Source: Rikenellaceae bacterium (GTDB lineage: Bacteria > Bacteroidota > Bacteroidia > Bacteroidales > Rikenellaceae). From it: 11,173 nucleotides of DNA. The stretch spans positions 1 to 11,173 of the forward strand of contig JAJQAW010000047.1 in the NCBI GenBank assembly GCA_021203585.1, given 5' to 3'. A model generated the notes under the pieces. The model ran no database searches. It saw only the letters and a program-made list of their open reading frames with translations, and had not been told where the DNA came from. Both the position numbers and the translations under genes were made by a program. Below, piece after piece: positions 1 through 7,442 of the stretch (positions are counted from its first letter, which is position 1; each line of letters opens with the position of its first letter).

Positions 1-1
1 G

Positions 2-1109
2 GCCCGGGCCCGAGTTAAAATCCCCGCTTTCTACCGATCCCGATGTCTAATCCCCCCCTCTTTCCTACGAGCAATGCAGCAGCCAGGCCGCTGCGGCGAG
101 AAAGAACTATTCCGGCCGATTGTGCATCGATCTGACCTGCGGACTGGGAGTGGACGCCTTTCATTTTTCCCGCAGCTTCGACCGGGTGATCGCTGTAGAA
201 CGCGATGAGGTGCTGGCCCGGGTAGCCCGTCATAATTTCGAGCTGCTGAAGGCGCACAACATCACGGTGGAAAACTCATCGGCCGAAGCTTTTTTATCGG
301 CTTATACCGGCCCGACTGCCGATTTGATGTACCTCGATCCGGCCCGCCGGAGCGCAAACGAGCGGGTTTTTTTGTTGGAAGAGTGCTCTCCAAATATACT
401 CGAATTACTGCCCGATTTAATGTAGCGGGCCCTCCGGGTAGTGGTCAAATTATCTCCTTTGTTCGACCTGGAGGAAGCGTTGCGGGTTTTTTCCGGATCG
501 ATTGCCCGATTGGAAATTGTTTCGGTGGAGGGAGAAGTCAAGGAGTTGTTGGCGGAATTGGCCCCCGGATCGGAGTATACCGAACTTAGAATCAGCCTAT
601 CCGGTAATAAAACCTTTACTTTCCGCCCGGAAGAGCGATTCCCCGAGCGGCAGATCGAACGGCCGGAGGATTTCGATTACTCCTACCTGCTCGTACCGGA
701 CGCCGCTTTTTACAAAGGACGGCTGGCACAGGCTTTGCTACGGAGATACTACCCCGAATCGGACCTGTTTCTGCCGGCGGAGTACGGTTTCGTTTACGCA
801 CGCCGGCTACCGGCGGAATTTCCGGGGCGGATTTACCGCATCGCCGGACTGGATGGATTTCATCCGAAACGGTTGAAAAAATGGATCAAACAGGAGGAAA
901 TCCGCAGGGTGAACCTGCTACGGCGCAATTTCTTCTTATCCAGCCGGGAAATCCTACAAAGGCTGGGCGTGCAGGAAGGCGGAGACATCTGGCTGGCTTT
1001 TACCGAACTGAACGGTAAACCGGTAGTTTTCCGGGTGGAACCGCTCCGAACGGAGGAGCGATCGGGAATAGCCGGAGAAGGGGAATCGTTTCACCGAAAA
1101 ATTCCTTAA
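2..1109 (+). pseudogene. PG_1098-like SAM-dependent methyltransferase, 5'-partial and interrupted
   Basis: This is a class I SAM-dependent methyltransferase with a C-terminal THUMP-like / PG_1098 ferredoxin-like region, a family common in Bacteroidales and presumed to act on RNA; the substrate is unknown to me. The gene enters from the left edge. Frame 2 from base 2 gives an N-terminal stretch (ARARVKIPAFYRSR) that continues sensibly only in frame 3, from about base 57 (LSYEQCSS), so the seven-C run at 52-58 carries one base too many. The SAM-binding motif I (IDLTCGLGVD) lies at 126-155, the acidic motif (VIAVERD) near 189-209, and a catalytic-type motif (YLDPARR) near 330-350. An in-frame TAG at 423-425 then interrupts the frame, which resumes directly (RALRVVVKLSPL) and stays open to TAA at 1107-1109. 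With both lesions repaired it reads as one normal protein. The family assignment is firm; whether the lesions are real or sequencing errors is open. Confidence 0.8.
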
Positions 1110-1146
1110 TTTTATCCAGCATTAAAATAGACGGGGACTACGTTCG

Positions 1147-2508
1147 ATGATCGAAAAGATAAAACAAATTTACCGATTTCTGACCGAAGAAATCTGGAAT
1201 AAAGAACCGCATGAATACCATTCCCGGTTCATGCGCTGGTTTTCGGGCTACATCAAGGTATTTATCTATACCATCCAGAGTTACGGGCAGAATCAACTGG
1301 TCGTACGATCGGCCGGATTGACCTACTACACGCTGCTGGCGATCGTTCCGCTGGCCGCCGTAATTTTCGGGGTGGCGACCTTGCTCGGTTCGAAAGAACG
1401 GATGATCGATTACCTGATCCAGGCGATGCCCCGCTATGAAGAGATCATTCTGGAAGTCACGGAATTTTCCGGAAATATGCTCCAGCAGGCCAAAGGGGGA
1501 TTGATCGCCATTTTCGGTTTTCTGATCCTGCTGTGGTCCGTCATCAAGGTTTTTCTGAATATCGAAGCTTCTTTCAATTACATCTGGGAAGTACGCAAAG
1601 GACGGAACATCACCCGGAAAATGAGTGATTACATATCGGTTCTGATCATCACCCCCATCCTATGGACCATATTTTCCATGGCCAGCGACCAAGTGGAAAC
1701 TACGCTGGACAACATTGTGGGCGGAACGATCCTCTCTCCCCTGTTGACTTTTATCGGCGCTTTTATCCCCTTTGTGTTGGCTATCCTGATTTTTACCCTG
1801 GTGTATGTGGTGATGCCCAATACCAAAGTTCATTTTATGGCCGCCCTGAAAGCGGGAATTATCGCGGGCACGGTCTTCATTTTCGTACAATTGTTTTATG
1901 CTTACGGACAAAGCTTGCTATCCCGCTACAACACCATTTACGGCACCTTTGCCGCCCTTCCCTTATTCCTGATCTGGTTGAACCTGTGTTGGCAAATCGT
2001 CATGTTCGGGGCCGAACTCTCGTTCGGGTATCAGAACATCGACCGGTTCGAATACGAACGGGATGCGGAAAAGGTGAGTTACAATTACCGCCGGAAAATC
2101 ATGTTGCTGGTCATGCACCGGATCGCTTATAATTTTATGAACGACAAGGAGCAGATGGATTCGGACCAACTGGCCAACATACTGAATATTCCGGTTCGCA
2201 TCGTCCGCGACACGCTTTTCGAGTTGGAGAAAGCGGGCTTAATTATCTCCGTGGAGGACGAAAAACACAAAACGGTACGCTATTTCCCGGCCCATGACGT
2301 CAGCGGTTTGACCGTGTACGATGTCATTCGCACCGTGGAAAACCACGGCTTGTCCCATCTGAGCAAAAAAGAATACGTGGAATTCCGATCGGTGACCCGC
2401 ATTCTTCAGCAATTGGACCAAGTGGTCAAGGCTTCGGACAACAACATATTGCTCAAGGATATAAAAGTGTACGATGGAAAGAGTTCTCCGGATTGTGATC
2501 ATCGGTAG
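1147..2508 (+). CDS. yihY: YihY/BrkB family membrane protein with C-terminal winged-helix domain
   Basis: This is a polytopic inner-membrane protein of 453 residues in the YihY/BrkB family, once misnamed ribonuclease BN. Its transport or structural role is not settled. About six hydrophobic segments are visible, near residues 58-80, 117-140, 162-180, 197-222, 233-255 and 266-293. Family hallmarks include AGLTYYTLLAIVPLAA (56-71), WSVIKVFLNIEASFNYIW (130-147) and YGTFAALPLFLIWLNL (265-280). After the membrane part, residues 320-385 look like a cytoplasmic winged helix: a helix-turn-helix (SDQLANILNIPVRIVRDTL, 339-357) followed by a wing-like strand pair. This extension is typical of Bacteroidetes members and makes the protein longer than E. 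coli YihY (about 290 residues). It starts at the ATG at 1147, with no clear Shine-Dalgarno sequence. The gene ends in TAG and overlaps the next gene by 35 bases, which suggests translational coupling. Confidence 0.9.
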   Translation: MIEKIKQIYRFLTEEIWNKEPHEYHSRFMRWFSGYIKVFIYTIQSYGQNQLVVRSAGLTYYTLLAIVPLAAVIFGVATLLGSKERMIDYLIQAMPRYEEIILEVTEFSGNMLQQAKGGLIAIFGFLILLWSVIKVFLNIEASFNYIWEVRKGRNITRKMSDYISVLIITPILWTIFSMASDQVETTLDNIVGGTILSPLLTFIGAFIPFVLAILIFTLVYVVMPNTKVHFMAALKAGIIAGTVFIFVQLFYAYGQSLLSRYNTIYGTFAALPLFLIWLNLCWQIVMFGAELSFGYQNIDRFEYERDAEKVSYNYRRKIMLLVMHRIAYNFMNDKEQMDSDQLANILNIPVRIVRDTLFELEKAGLIISVEDEKHKTVRYFPAHDVSGLTVYDVIRTVENHGLSHLSKKEYVEFRSVTRILQQLDQVVKASDNNILLKDIKVYDGKSSPDCDHR

Positions 2509-3268
2509 CGGTCATGTGGCGGAAGTCCTGGTCCGGGCTTTTTCCGAGGCGGACGGAGTGCGCTTGTGCCAACTGTTCTCCCGTAACGCGCAGCGGGGAA
2601 AAGCGCTGGCGAGCGTGGGCGGCTGTCCGTGGGAAGACCGGCCTTCTATGCTCGCACAGGCGGATGTCTATATCCTGGCCGTATCGGACCGCGCTATCGG
2701 AGAGGTTTCGGCGGAGCTGCCCCTCGATCGGGGATTGGTGGTCCACACTTCCGGAAGCTGTTTGATGGAAGAGATCTCCTGCAACGTGGCCCGCCGAGGC
2801 GTTTTCTATCCATTGCAGACGTTCACAGCCGGAAGAGAAGTGGAATTTCGGGAAATACCCCTTTTTATCGAAGCGGAACACGGGACGGATTACTCCTTGC
2901 TCGAAGCGCTGGGTTCCCGTCTGTGCAACTCGGTATACCGGTCGGATGCGGCCCTACGCCGAAAAATGCACATTGCCGCGGTTTTTGTTTGTAACTTTGT
3001 CAATCACCTGTATGCCGTCGGAGAACAGTGGATGTCGGCCAACGGAATGGATTTCAGCGTGCTGAAGCCATTGATTGCCGAAACTACCCGCAAGATGCTG
3101 GAAAGCCATTTCCCGCGCACCGTACAAACCGGTCCGGCAATGCGGGAGGACTATCCTACCCTGGAAAAACATATGCAGGAGCTGATCCCTTATCCGCAGC
3201 TGCAGGAAATATACCGGATACTGACTGAACACATCATACATATGAAGTCAACCGATGGGAAACTTTAA
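2474..3268 (+). CDS. Rossmann-fold protein with DUF2520 domain
   Basis: This 264-residue protein resembles F420-dependent NADP oxidoreductases and ketopantoate-reductase-like enzymes, with an N-terminal Rossmann domain and a C-terminal helical DUF2520 domain. The dinucleotide-binding loop is at residues 10-17 (IGSGHVAE), after the first beta strand (RIVII). The segment VYILAVSDRAI (65-75) is the usual strand and loop leading to the nicotinamide site, and HTSGS (91-95) is a family hallmark. The all-alpha half spans about 160-258 and includes HIAAVFVCNFVNHLY (166-180). The substrate is unknown, as for the family. The start ATG lies inside the end of the YihY gene and the stop TAA lies inside the kdsC-like gene (14-base overlap), so the three genes probably form one transcript. 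The family call is secure, the function is not. Confidence 0.88.
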   Translation: MERVLRIVIIGSGHVAEVLVRAFSEADGVRLCQLFSRNAQRGKALASVGGCPWEDRPSMLAQADVYILAVSDRAIGEVSAELPLDRGLVVHTSGSCLMEEISCNVARRGVFYPLQTFTAGREVEFREIPLFIEAEHGTDYSLLEALGSRLCNSVYRSDAALRRKMHIAAVFVCNFVNHLYAVGEQWMSANGMDFSVLKPLIAETTRKMLESHFPRTVQTGPAMREDYPTLEKHMQELIPYPQLQEIYRILTEHIIHMKSTDGKL

Positions 3269-3788
3269 AGAAGATATCGTTAAGGTCCGCGCTTTCGTCT
3301 TCGACGTGGACGGCGTTTTTACCGACAACAAAATTACGGTTACACCCGACCGCGAATTCATGCGAACCTACCATGCCAAAGACGGTTTTGCAATGAAAGT
3401 GCTGGTGGAAAAAGGCTATCCGGTCTGCATCATCTCCGGGGGAAAAGGACAGGCGTTGCTGCACCGCTTCGAACTGCTGGGAGTCAAGGACATTCGCATC
3501 GATTGTTTCGACAAATTGCCCCAATTGAAAGCTTTTATGGAAAAATACCGGTTGCAGCGGGAAGAGGTATTGTTCATGGGAGACGATATCCCGGATATCC
3601 CTCCGATGCGCTACGCCGGAATATCCGTTTGTCCGGCCGACGCGTCCATCGACGTGAAGCGGATCGCGCGGTATATTTCCGGTTTCGCCGGGGGAGAAGG
3701 GTGCGTGCGGGATATCATCGAACAGGTATTACGAGCCCGGGGAGACTGGTTTGCAGAGGATTACGGCACGGAAATCACCTCCGCCTGA
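3255..3788 (+). CDS. kdsC: KdsC-like HAD phosphatase (KDO 8-phosphate phosphatase)
   Basis: This 177-residue soluble enzyme is predicted to hydrolyse 3-deoxy-D-manno-octulosonate 8-phosphate to KDO, a step in making the inner core of lipopolysaccharide. All HAD motifs are present: DVDGVFTD (17-24) supplies the nucleophile Asp17 and acid/base Asp19; SGGK (61-64) is motif II; Lys87 in FDKL is a likely motif III lysine; and MGDDIPD (108-114) is the metal-binding motif IV. There is no cap insertion, consistent with the small tetrameric KdsC (C0) type, and the length matches the usual 160-190 residues. It starts at an ATG overlapping the DUF2520 gene by 14 bases. In other Bacteroidales I recall a maf-type gene following this pair; here the convergent hyf-like operon follows instead. 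KdsC is the best match, but related HAD-IIIA/C phosphatases acting on other acidic sugar phosphates cannot be excluded. Confidence 0.88.
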   Translation: MGNFKEDIVKVRAFVFDVDGVFTDNKITVTPDREFMRTYHAKDGFAMKVLVEKGYPVCIISGGKGQALLHRFELLGVKDIRIDCFDKLPQLKAFMEKYRLQREEVLFMGDDIPDIPPMRYAGISVCPADASIDVKRIARYISGFAGGEGCVRDIIEQVLRARGDWFAEDYGTEITSA

Positions 3789-3810
3789 AACAAATCTTCG
3801 CAAGATAGTT

Positions 3811-3842
3811 GTCGGACCGGAAGTCATGCGGGTGAGTCCGAC
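3811..3842. terminator. Possible terminator hairpin between convergent operons
   Basis: A perfect 7-base inverted repeat (GTCGGAC at 3811-3817, GTCCGAC at 3836-3842, 18-base loop) sits in the 75-base gap between the kdsC-like stop and the end of the large-subunit gene. A smaller one (ATCTT-CGC-AAGAT, 3794-3806) lies just before it. Neither is followed by a T run on either strand, so an intrinsic terminator is only a guess from position and symmetry. Confidence 0.3.
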
Positions 3843-3863
3843 CCGAAAAGGGGGAATGGACGG

Positions 3864-5366
3864 CTATAAATCGTGCCCGCAATAGGAGAGGTTAAAACTT
3901 TTATTGTTGACCGGAAAGTCCGAGATCTCCGCCTCGCGAACCGCCAGCGAAAGGGCATACCAGTTGTGCAGCGATGGGTCTTTGACCCGATAATGGGCCA
4001 ATATCCCGCGCGCATCGGTTAGATCGGCATGACAGATTTCCCCTCTCCAACCTTCCACCAAAGCGAAACACAAGAAATCGGGCGGCAGGGGTGTGGTATA
4101 ATCCGGATGCGGCAATTCCTGGGAATCGTTGTCCCGCAACAAATGAAGGATCCGTTCGATGGATTGCAGTGCCTCCAGGTATCTCATTCGGGCTCGGGCC
4201 ATCACATCTCCGGTATCCAATATCACGGCTTCGAAACCGTCAAAGGCTCCGTAAGGATGCGATTGCCGGATATCCCTCGGTACTCCTGAGGCCCGCGCTG
4301 CTAATCCCACCGCTCCGATTTTCATCATTTGCGCCCGGGAAACCTTTCCGCATTCCTCGAACCGACCGAGCACGGACGGGGTGGAAAACAAATCCTCGCA
4401 TACCTCGGTCAATCTACGGCGAATTTCCTTCAAATGATCCGCGATCCGGGTCCCTGCAGCGGACTCCAGCGGATAATAGGTGCCTCCCGGCCGGATCAAG
4501 GATTTACCGAACCGGTTTCCATACCAACTTTGAATCGTATTGATGGAGATCGTACGAAGCGCTTCACAGGCCACTTGCCCCAATTGGTAACCGATATCGG
4601 TACACAATCCCGATAGATCTCCGATGTGCATGGCGATTCGTTCCAGTTCCTGTGCCATCGTTCGTTCCCGCTCCAACCGATCCGGCGCCGCTTTCCCGGT
4701 AAGCTTTTCTATCACTGCGGCATAGGCCCAGGCATGCGAGAGGGCCGAATCCCCGGCTATGATTTCGGATAAGGCAGCCTGCCTCAACCAGTTGGAGGTC
4801 GCCCCGAAAAGCCGCTCGATACCGCGGTGTTGAAAACCCAGGACCACCTCCATATGCAGAATGATCTCCCCGTTGCAGATAAATCGAAAGGCTCCCGGTT
4901 CGATAATTCCGGCATGAATCGGTCCGACATTCACCTGGTGAAGAGCCGGTGAATCGATTTGATAAAAGGAATACTCCTTCAGGCCGGCCCGGCGGTTCCA
5001 ACGGTCGTGGGCAAACCGAAGGGGCTTATCGTAAGGATGGTCTTTGAACTTCACCCCGAATTGTTCGGTGATGGCTCTTTCGAAGGGATGGGGGGCCGGA
5101 TGAATCGCGCTCAGCGAAGGGTATTCCTCGTGGGCGTAATAGCCGTATTGCCAGGAGTAGATCCAGGCTTTTGCCGATTCGTCGTTGAGCTGGATACAAT
5201 AAATAGTAATTCCCTGACGATCCGGCGTCCCGAAATAATGGGCGCAATGAAATCGGTCGTTTTCCAGTAATTCGGCCGCTTCCCGATGGAATCGGGCGTA
5301 GGGCAATACCGGGAGTTTGTCCAGAGCAACTCGGGATCGGGTATGAGGGGTTACGTACCAGTTCAT
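3864..5366 (-). CDS. hyfG: Energy-converting hydrogenase-related (Ehr) large subunit, HyfG/HycE-like, lacking NiFe ligands
   Basis: This 500-residue protein fuses a NuoC-like (30 kDa) domain, about residues 1-120, to a NuoD/[NiFe] large-subunit domain, about 135-500, as in HycE and HyfG. The NuoC part shows the conserved patch SLSAIHPAPHPFERAITEQF (84-103). The large-subunit part opens with VGPIHAGIIEPGAFRF (147-162) and LGFQHRGIE (176-184). The first cysteine motif of NiFe enzymes (CGxC..H) is replaced by IAGDSALSHA (203-212), and the C-terminal CxxC motif by DFPVNNKSFN (483-492). It therefore cannot bind a [NiFe] centre in the usual way, which is the defining trait of Ehr complexes. It would sit on the cytoplasmic face of the membrane arm. 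The ATG at 5366 overlaps the hyfF-like stop (ATGA), and this decides the start: an upstream in-frame extension would run inside hyfF. It ends with TAG. The expected small subunit does not follow. Confidence 0.88.
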   Translation of the reverse strand: MNWYVTPHTRSRVALDKLPVLPYARFHREAAELLENDRFHCAHYFGTPDRQGITIYCIQLNDESAKAWIYSWQYGYYAHEEYPSLSAIHPAPHPFERAITEQFGVKFKDHPYDKPLRFAHDRWNRRAGLKEYSFYQIDSPALHQVNVGPIHAGIIEPGAFRFICNGEIILHMEVVLGFQHRGIERLFGATSNWLRQAALSEIIAGDSALSHAWAYAAVIEKLTGKAAPDRLERERTMAQELERIAMHIGDLSGLCTDIGYQLGQVACEALRTISINTIQSWYGNRFGKSLIRPGGTYYPLESAAGTRIADHLKEIRRRLTEVCEDLFSTPSVLGRFEECGKVSRAQMMKIGAVGLAARASGVPRDIRQSHPYGAFDGFEAVILDTGDVMARARMRYLEALQSIERILHLLRDNDSQELPHPDYTTPLPPDFLCFALVEGWRGEICHADLTDARGILAHYRVKDPSLHNWYALSLAVREAEISDFPVNNKSFNLSYCGHDL

Positions 5367-6772
5367 AATCCTACGGTTATGGCGTGAAGAAAATCGATCC
5401 ATCGCTGCGGTTGAACAATCCCCAGGACGAGGGCGGTCAGCAGCAGTGCGAATTGGAGCCAGGTAGCGGCCCGGCTTATGGTCGATATATCCGCACGGCC
5501 CGAATGGACGGGCCGCAACAGTAAACCGGTGAAGCGGCGGCTCAGGGTAAAAAGCACCAGACAGATCAGCAAGACGAACAGCACCAGAATCGCCCAATGG
5601 CTACCGGCTACCAACTCCTTGAGGATGATTAATTCCGAAACGAAAAGTCCGGAAGGGGGAAAAGCCAATAATCCGACCGTTCCCATCAGGACTACGAGAG
5701 AGCCGAGCCGATAGGTTTTAAAATAATCCCCGATCCGGTTCATCCGGTAGGTTCGGTATATTCTTCCGATCTGGGCCATCTGCAAAAACATCCCGGATTT
5801 AATCAGTGAATGAATCGTCAAGTGAAACAGGGCGGCGAAAATCCCCCAGCCTCCCAAGCCGAGACCGATCAGGACAATACCCAGATTTTCAACCGTCGAG
5901 TAGGTCAAAAAGCGTTTGTAATTGTGGGTTCGGCGCAGGTACACGGCTACAATCAGCACAGAAAGGATGCCGGTCAGGAGCAGCACGCTTTTGATCCAGG
6001 AATATATACCGGACAGGGTGAGCACCTGATAGACCCGAAAAAACGCCACAAAACCGGCATTCACCAGGGCGGTGGAAATCAGTGCCGACGCCGGTGCGGG
6101 TGCGGCATGGTTGGCATCCACACCGACCGTATAAAGGGGAAAAACTTCCATTTTACATCTATATCCGGTCAGGATCAGCAGAAAGGCGAGTTTCATGTAA
6201 AGCGGATTGGCAGTGGCTACGGAACGCAGCAGTTGTACATAGGCGAGACTTTCTTCCCCCGAAACCGCCGTACTGAGCATCAGAATGCCCAAGTAGGCGA
6301 CCGCCACTCCGACGGAAGATACGAATACGTATTTCCAAGTGGCTTCCAGACTGCGAACCGTGCGGCGGTGGTAAACCAGCAGCGCGGTGGCCAGGGTCGT
6401 GGCTTCCAAAAAAATCCAGGTCGCCGCGGCATTATTGGCATAATACACACCGGTTACCGCCATGCAGAGCGCAATTAATCCGAGGTGATACAAACGGTAT
6501 TGCCGTACGGTTTCCGTATCCAGGTAGCTGCGGCTTTGAATGAATACGATGGGAGAAATAACCGCCGTAAGTCCGTGAAACAGCACTCCCAAGTAATCGA
6601 AAGTCAAGTAATGCCATGCCGTTTGCCCGAAACCCGCCGTAAACGCCTACAAGGCGGCAGCGGCTTGGACGGCATAAAACAACGATGCCCAGGCGGTGAC
6701 GTGGTTACGGCTTCGAGCCCTCAGCACCAAGGCCAGGGAAAGTAAAGCCAATATCGAGTAAATGTACAGCAT
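5363..6772 (-). pseudogene. hyfF: HyfF-like antiporter subunit (NuoL/M/N family), interrupted by TAG at codon 42
   Basis: This is a proton/sodium-antiporter-like membrane subunit of the hyf/Ehr complex. The full frame starts at an ATG at 6772, three bases after the hyfE-like stop codon (6776-6778). It reads a normal hydrophobic first helix (MLYIYSILALLSLALVL) and reaches TAG at 6649-6647. It then continues in the same frame for 427 more codons to TGA at 5363-5365. Repaired, it has 469 residues, close to its family. Numbered on the repaired protein, the pump residues are present: Glu123 in WIFLEAT, Lys207 in GYRCKMEVFPLYT, Lys286 in NYKRFLTYSTVENLGI, and His316/Lys325 in FHLTIHSLIKSG. There are about 12-13 membrane helices. 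Reinitiation at TTG 6607 would lose the first helix. The stop most simply derives from CAG (Gln). It could be a true mutation, a base error, or a leaky stop. Confidence 0.8.
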
Positions 6773-6775
6773 GCG

Positions 6776-7405
6776 TCAATCTTTGAGAGAGGTCAGTTCG
6801 TCCGAGGTCAGATTACGGATGCGTTCGCCCAGTTTACTGAAAAACACCCCCATCATCAGGACACTCATCAGGATGTCCAGCATCATGGCGATGTTCACCA
6901 GCATCGGCATTTCCACCCCTACAGCCAGGGAGAAGAGAAACACGCCGTTTTCGATGACCAGAAAACCGACCAGGTGAGAAAAAATCCGTTTGTGCGTGGT
7001 GATCAGGATCAACCCGCACAATACCGCGTATAATGCTACGGCAAAGAAGACGACATTGACCGTCGTATCGGCGATGTAATAGGCTATACCCGCACTGACC
7101 AACAGTCCGGTTATAAAAAGCAGCAGGGAATTCATACCCGTCACCGATCCTTCATGAACCCGTGCCACACCGGTTTTACGGATGATATTAAACAGCATGT
7201 AGGGCACGATGATCGCCTTGAAAACCAGTGTTTCGGCCAACACAAACGCCAGTTCGGCCCAATCGATGGCATGCAACTGCAAAATCACCACCCCGAACAA
7301 AACCCACCCCTGCAACATGATCAGCGAGGCATAATTGCGGAAGCGGTCGGTAATGGCCAGGTAAACCAGCGTGACGACGTATACGATAATCAGCGCAAAC
7401 AGCAT
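6776..7405 (-). CDS. hyfE: HyfE-like membrane subunit
   Basis: This integral membrane protein of 209 residues belongs to the HyfE family, which has NuoK-like helices. It is part of the membrane arm of hydrogenase-4/Ehr complexes and joins the ion-translocating modules. It is almost wholly hydrophobic, with about six or seven helices, beginning MLFALIIVYVVTLVYLAI. It has the typical polar loop KTGVARVHEGSVTGMNSLLL, and THKRIFSHLVGFLVIENGVF, which carries the Glu-containing helix (LVIENGVFLFSL) found in the NuoK/HyfE group. The length matches E. coli HyfE (216). I prefer the ATG at 7405. An in-frame GTG at 7429, 13 bases after the hyfC-like stop, would add eight residues and is the alternative. 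It ends in TGA at 6776-6778, and the hyfF-like ATG follows after three bases. Confidence 0.87.
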   Translation of the reverse strand: MLFALIIVYVVTLVYLAITDRFRNYASLIMLQGWVLFGVVILQLHAIDWAELAFVLAETLVFKAIIVPYMLFNIIRKTGVARVHEGSVTGMNSLLLFITGLLVSAGIAYYIADTTVNVVFFAVALYAVLCGLILITTHKRIFSHLVGFLVIENGVFLFSLAVGVEMPMLVNIAMMLDILMSVLMMGVFFSKLGERIRNLTSDELTSLKD

Positions 7406-7442
7406 TTTCCCAATTCTTTGTCCGGACACCGGCTTCGAGCGG

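Noticed and set aside
2506..2535. Readthrough of the yihY TAG as evidence for TAG recoding
   Set aside because: Codons after this TAG give a Gly/Arg/Pro-rich stretch ending at a TAA about 25 codons on, inside the next gene; it looks like untranslated frame, so TAG acts as a stop here.
5367..5597. In-frame N-terminal extension of the large-subunit gene
   Set aside because: It would overlap the hyfF-like gene by over 230 bases and reads as low-complexity residues unlike any NuoC-type start; the ATGA overlap at 5363-5366 gives a natural start.
5810..6478. 222-codon open frame on the plus strand
   Set aside because: It lies wholly antisense to the hyfF-like gene, is rich in Gly, Arg, Gln and His, and has no recognisable domain, as expected of a shadow of hydrophobic codons.
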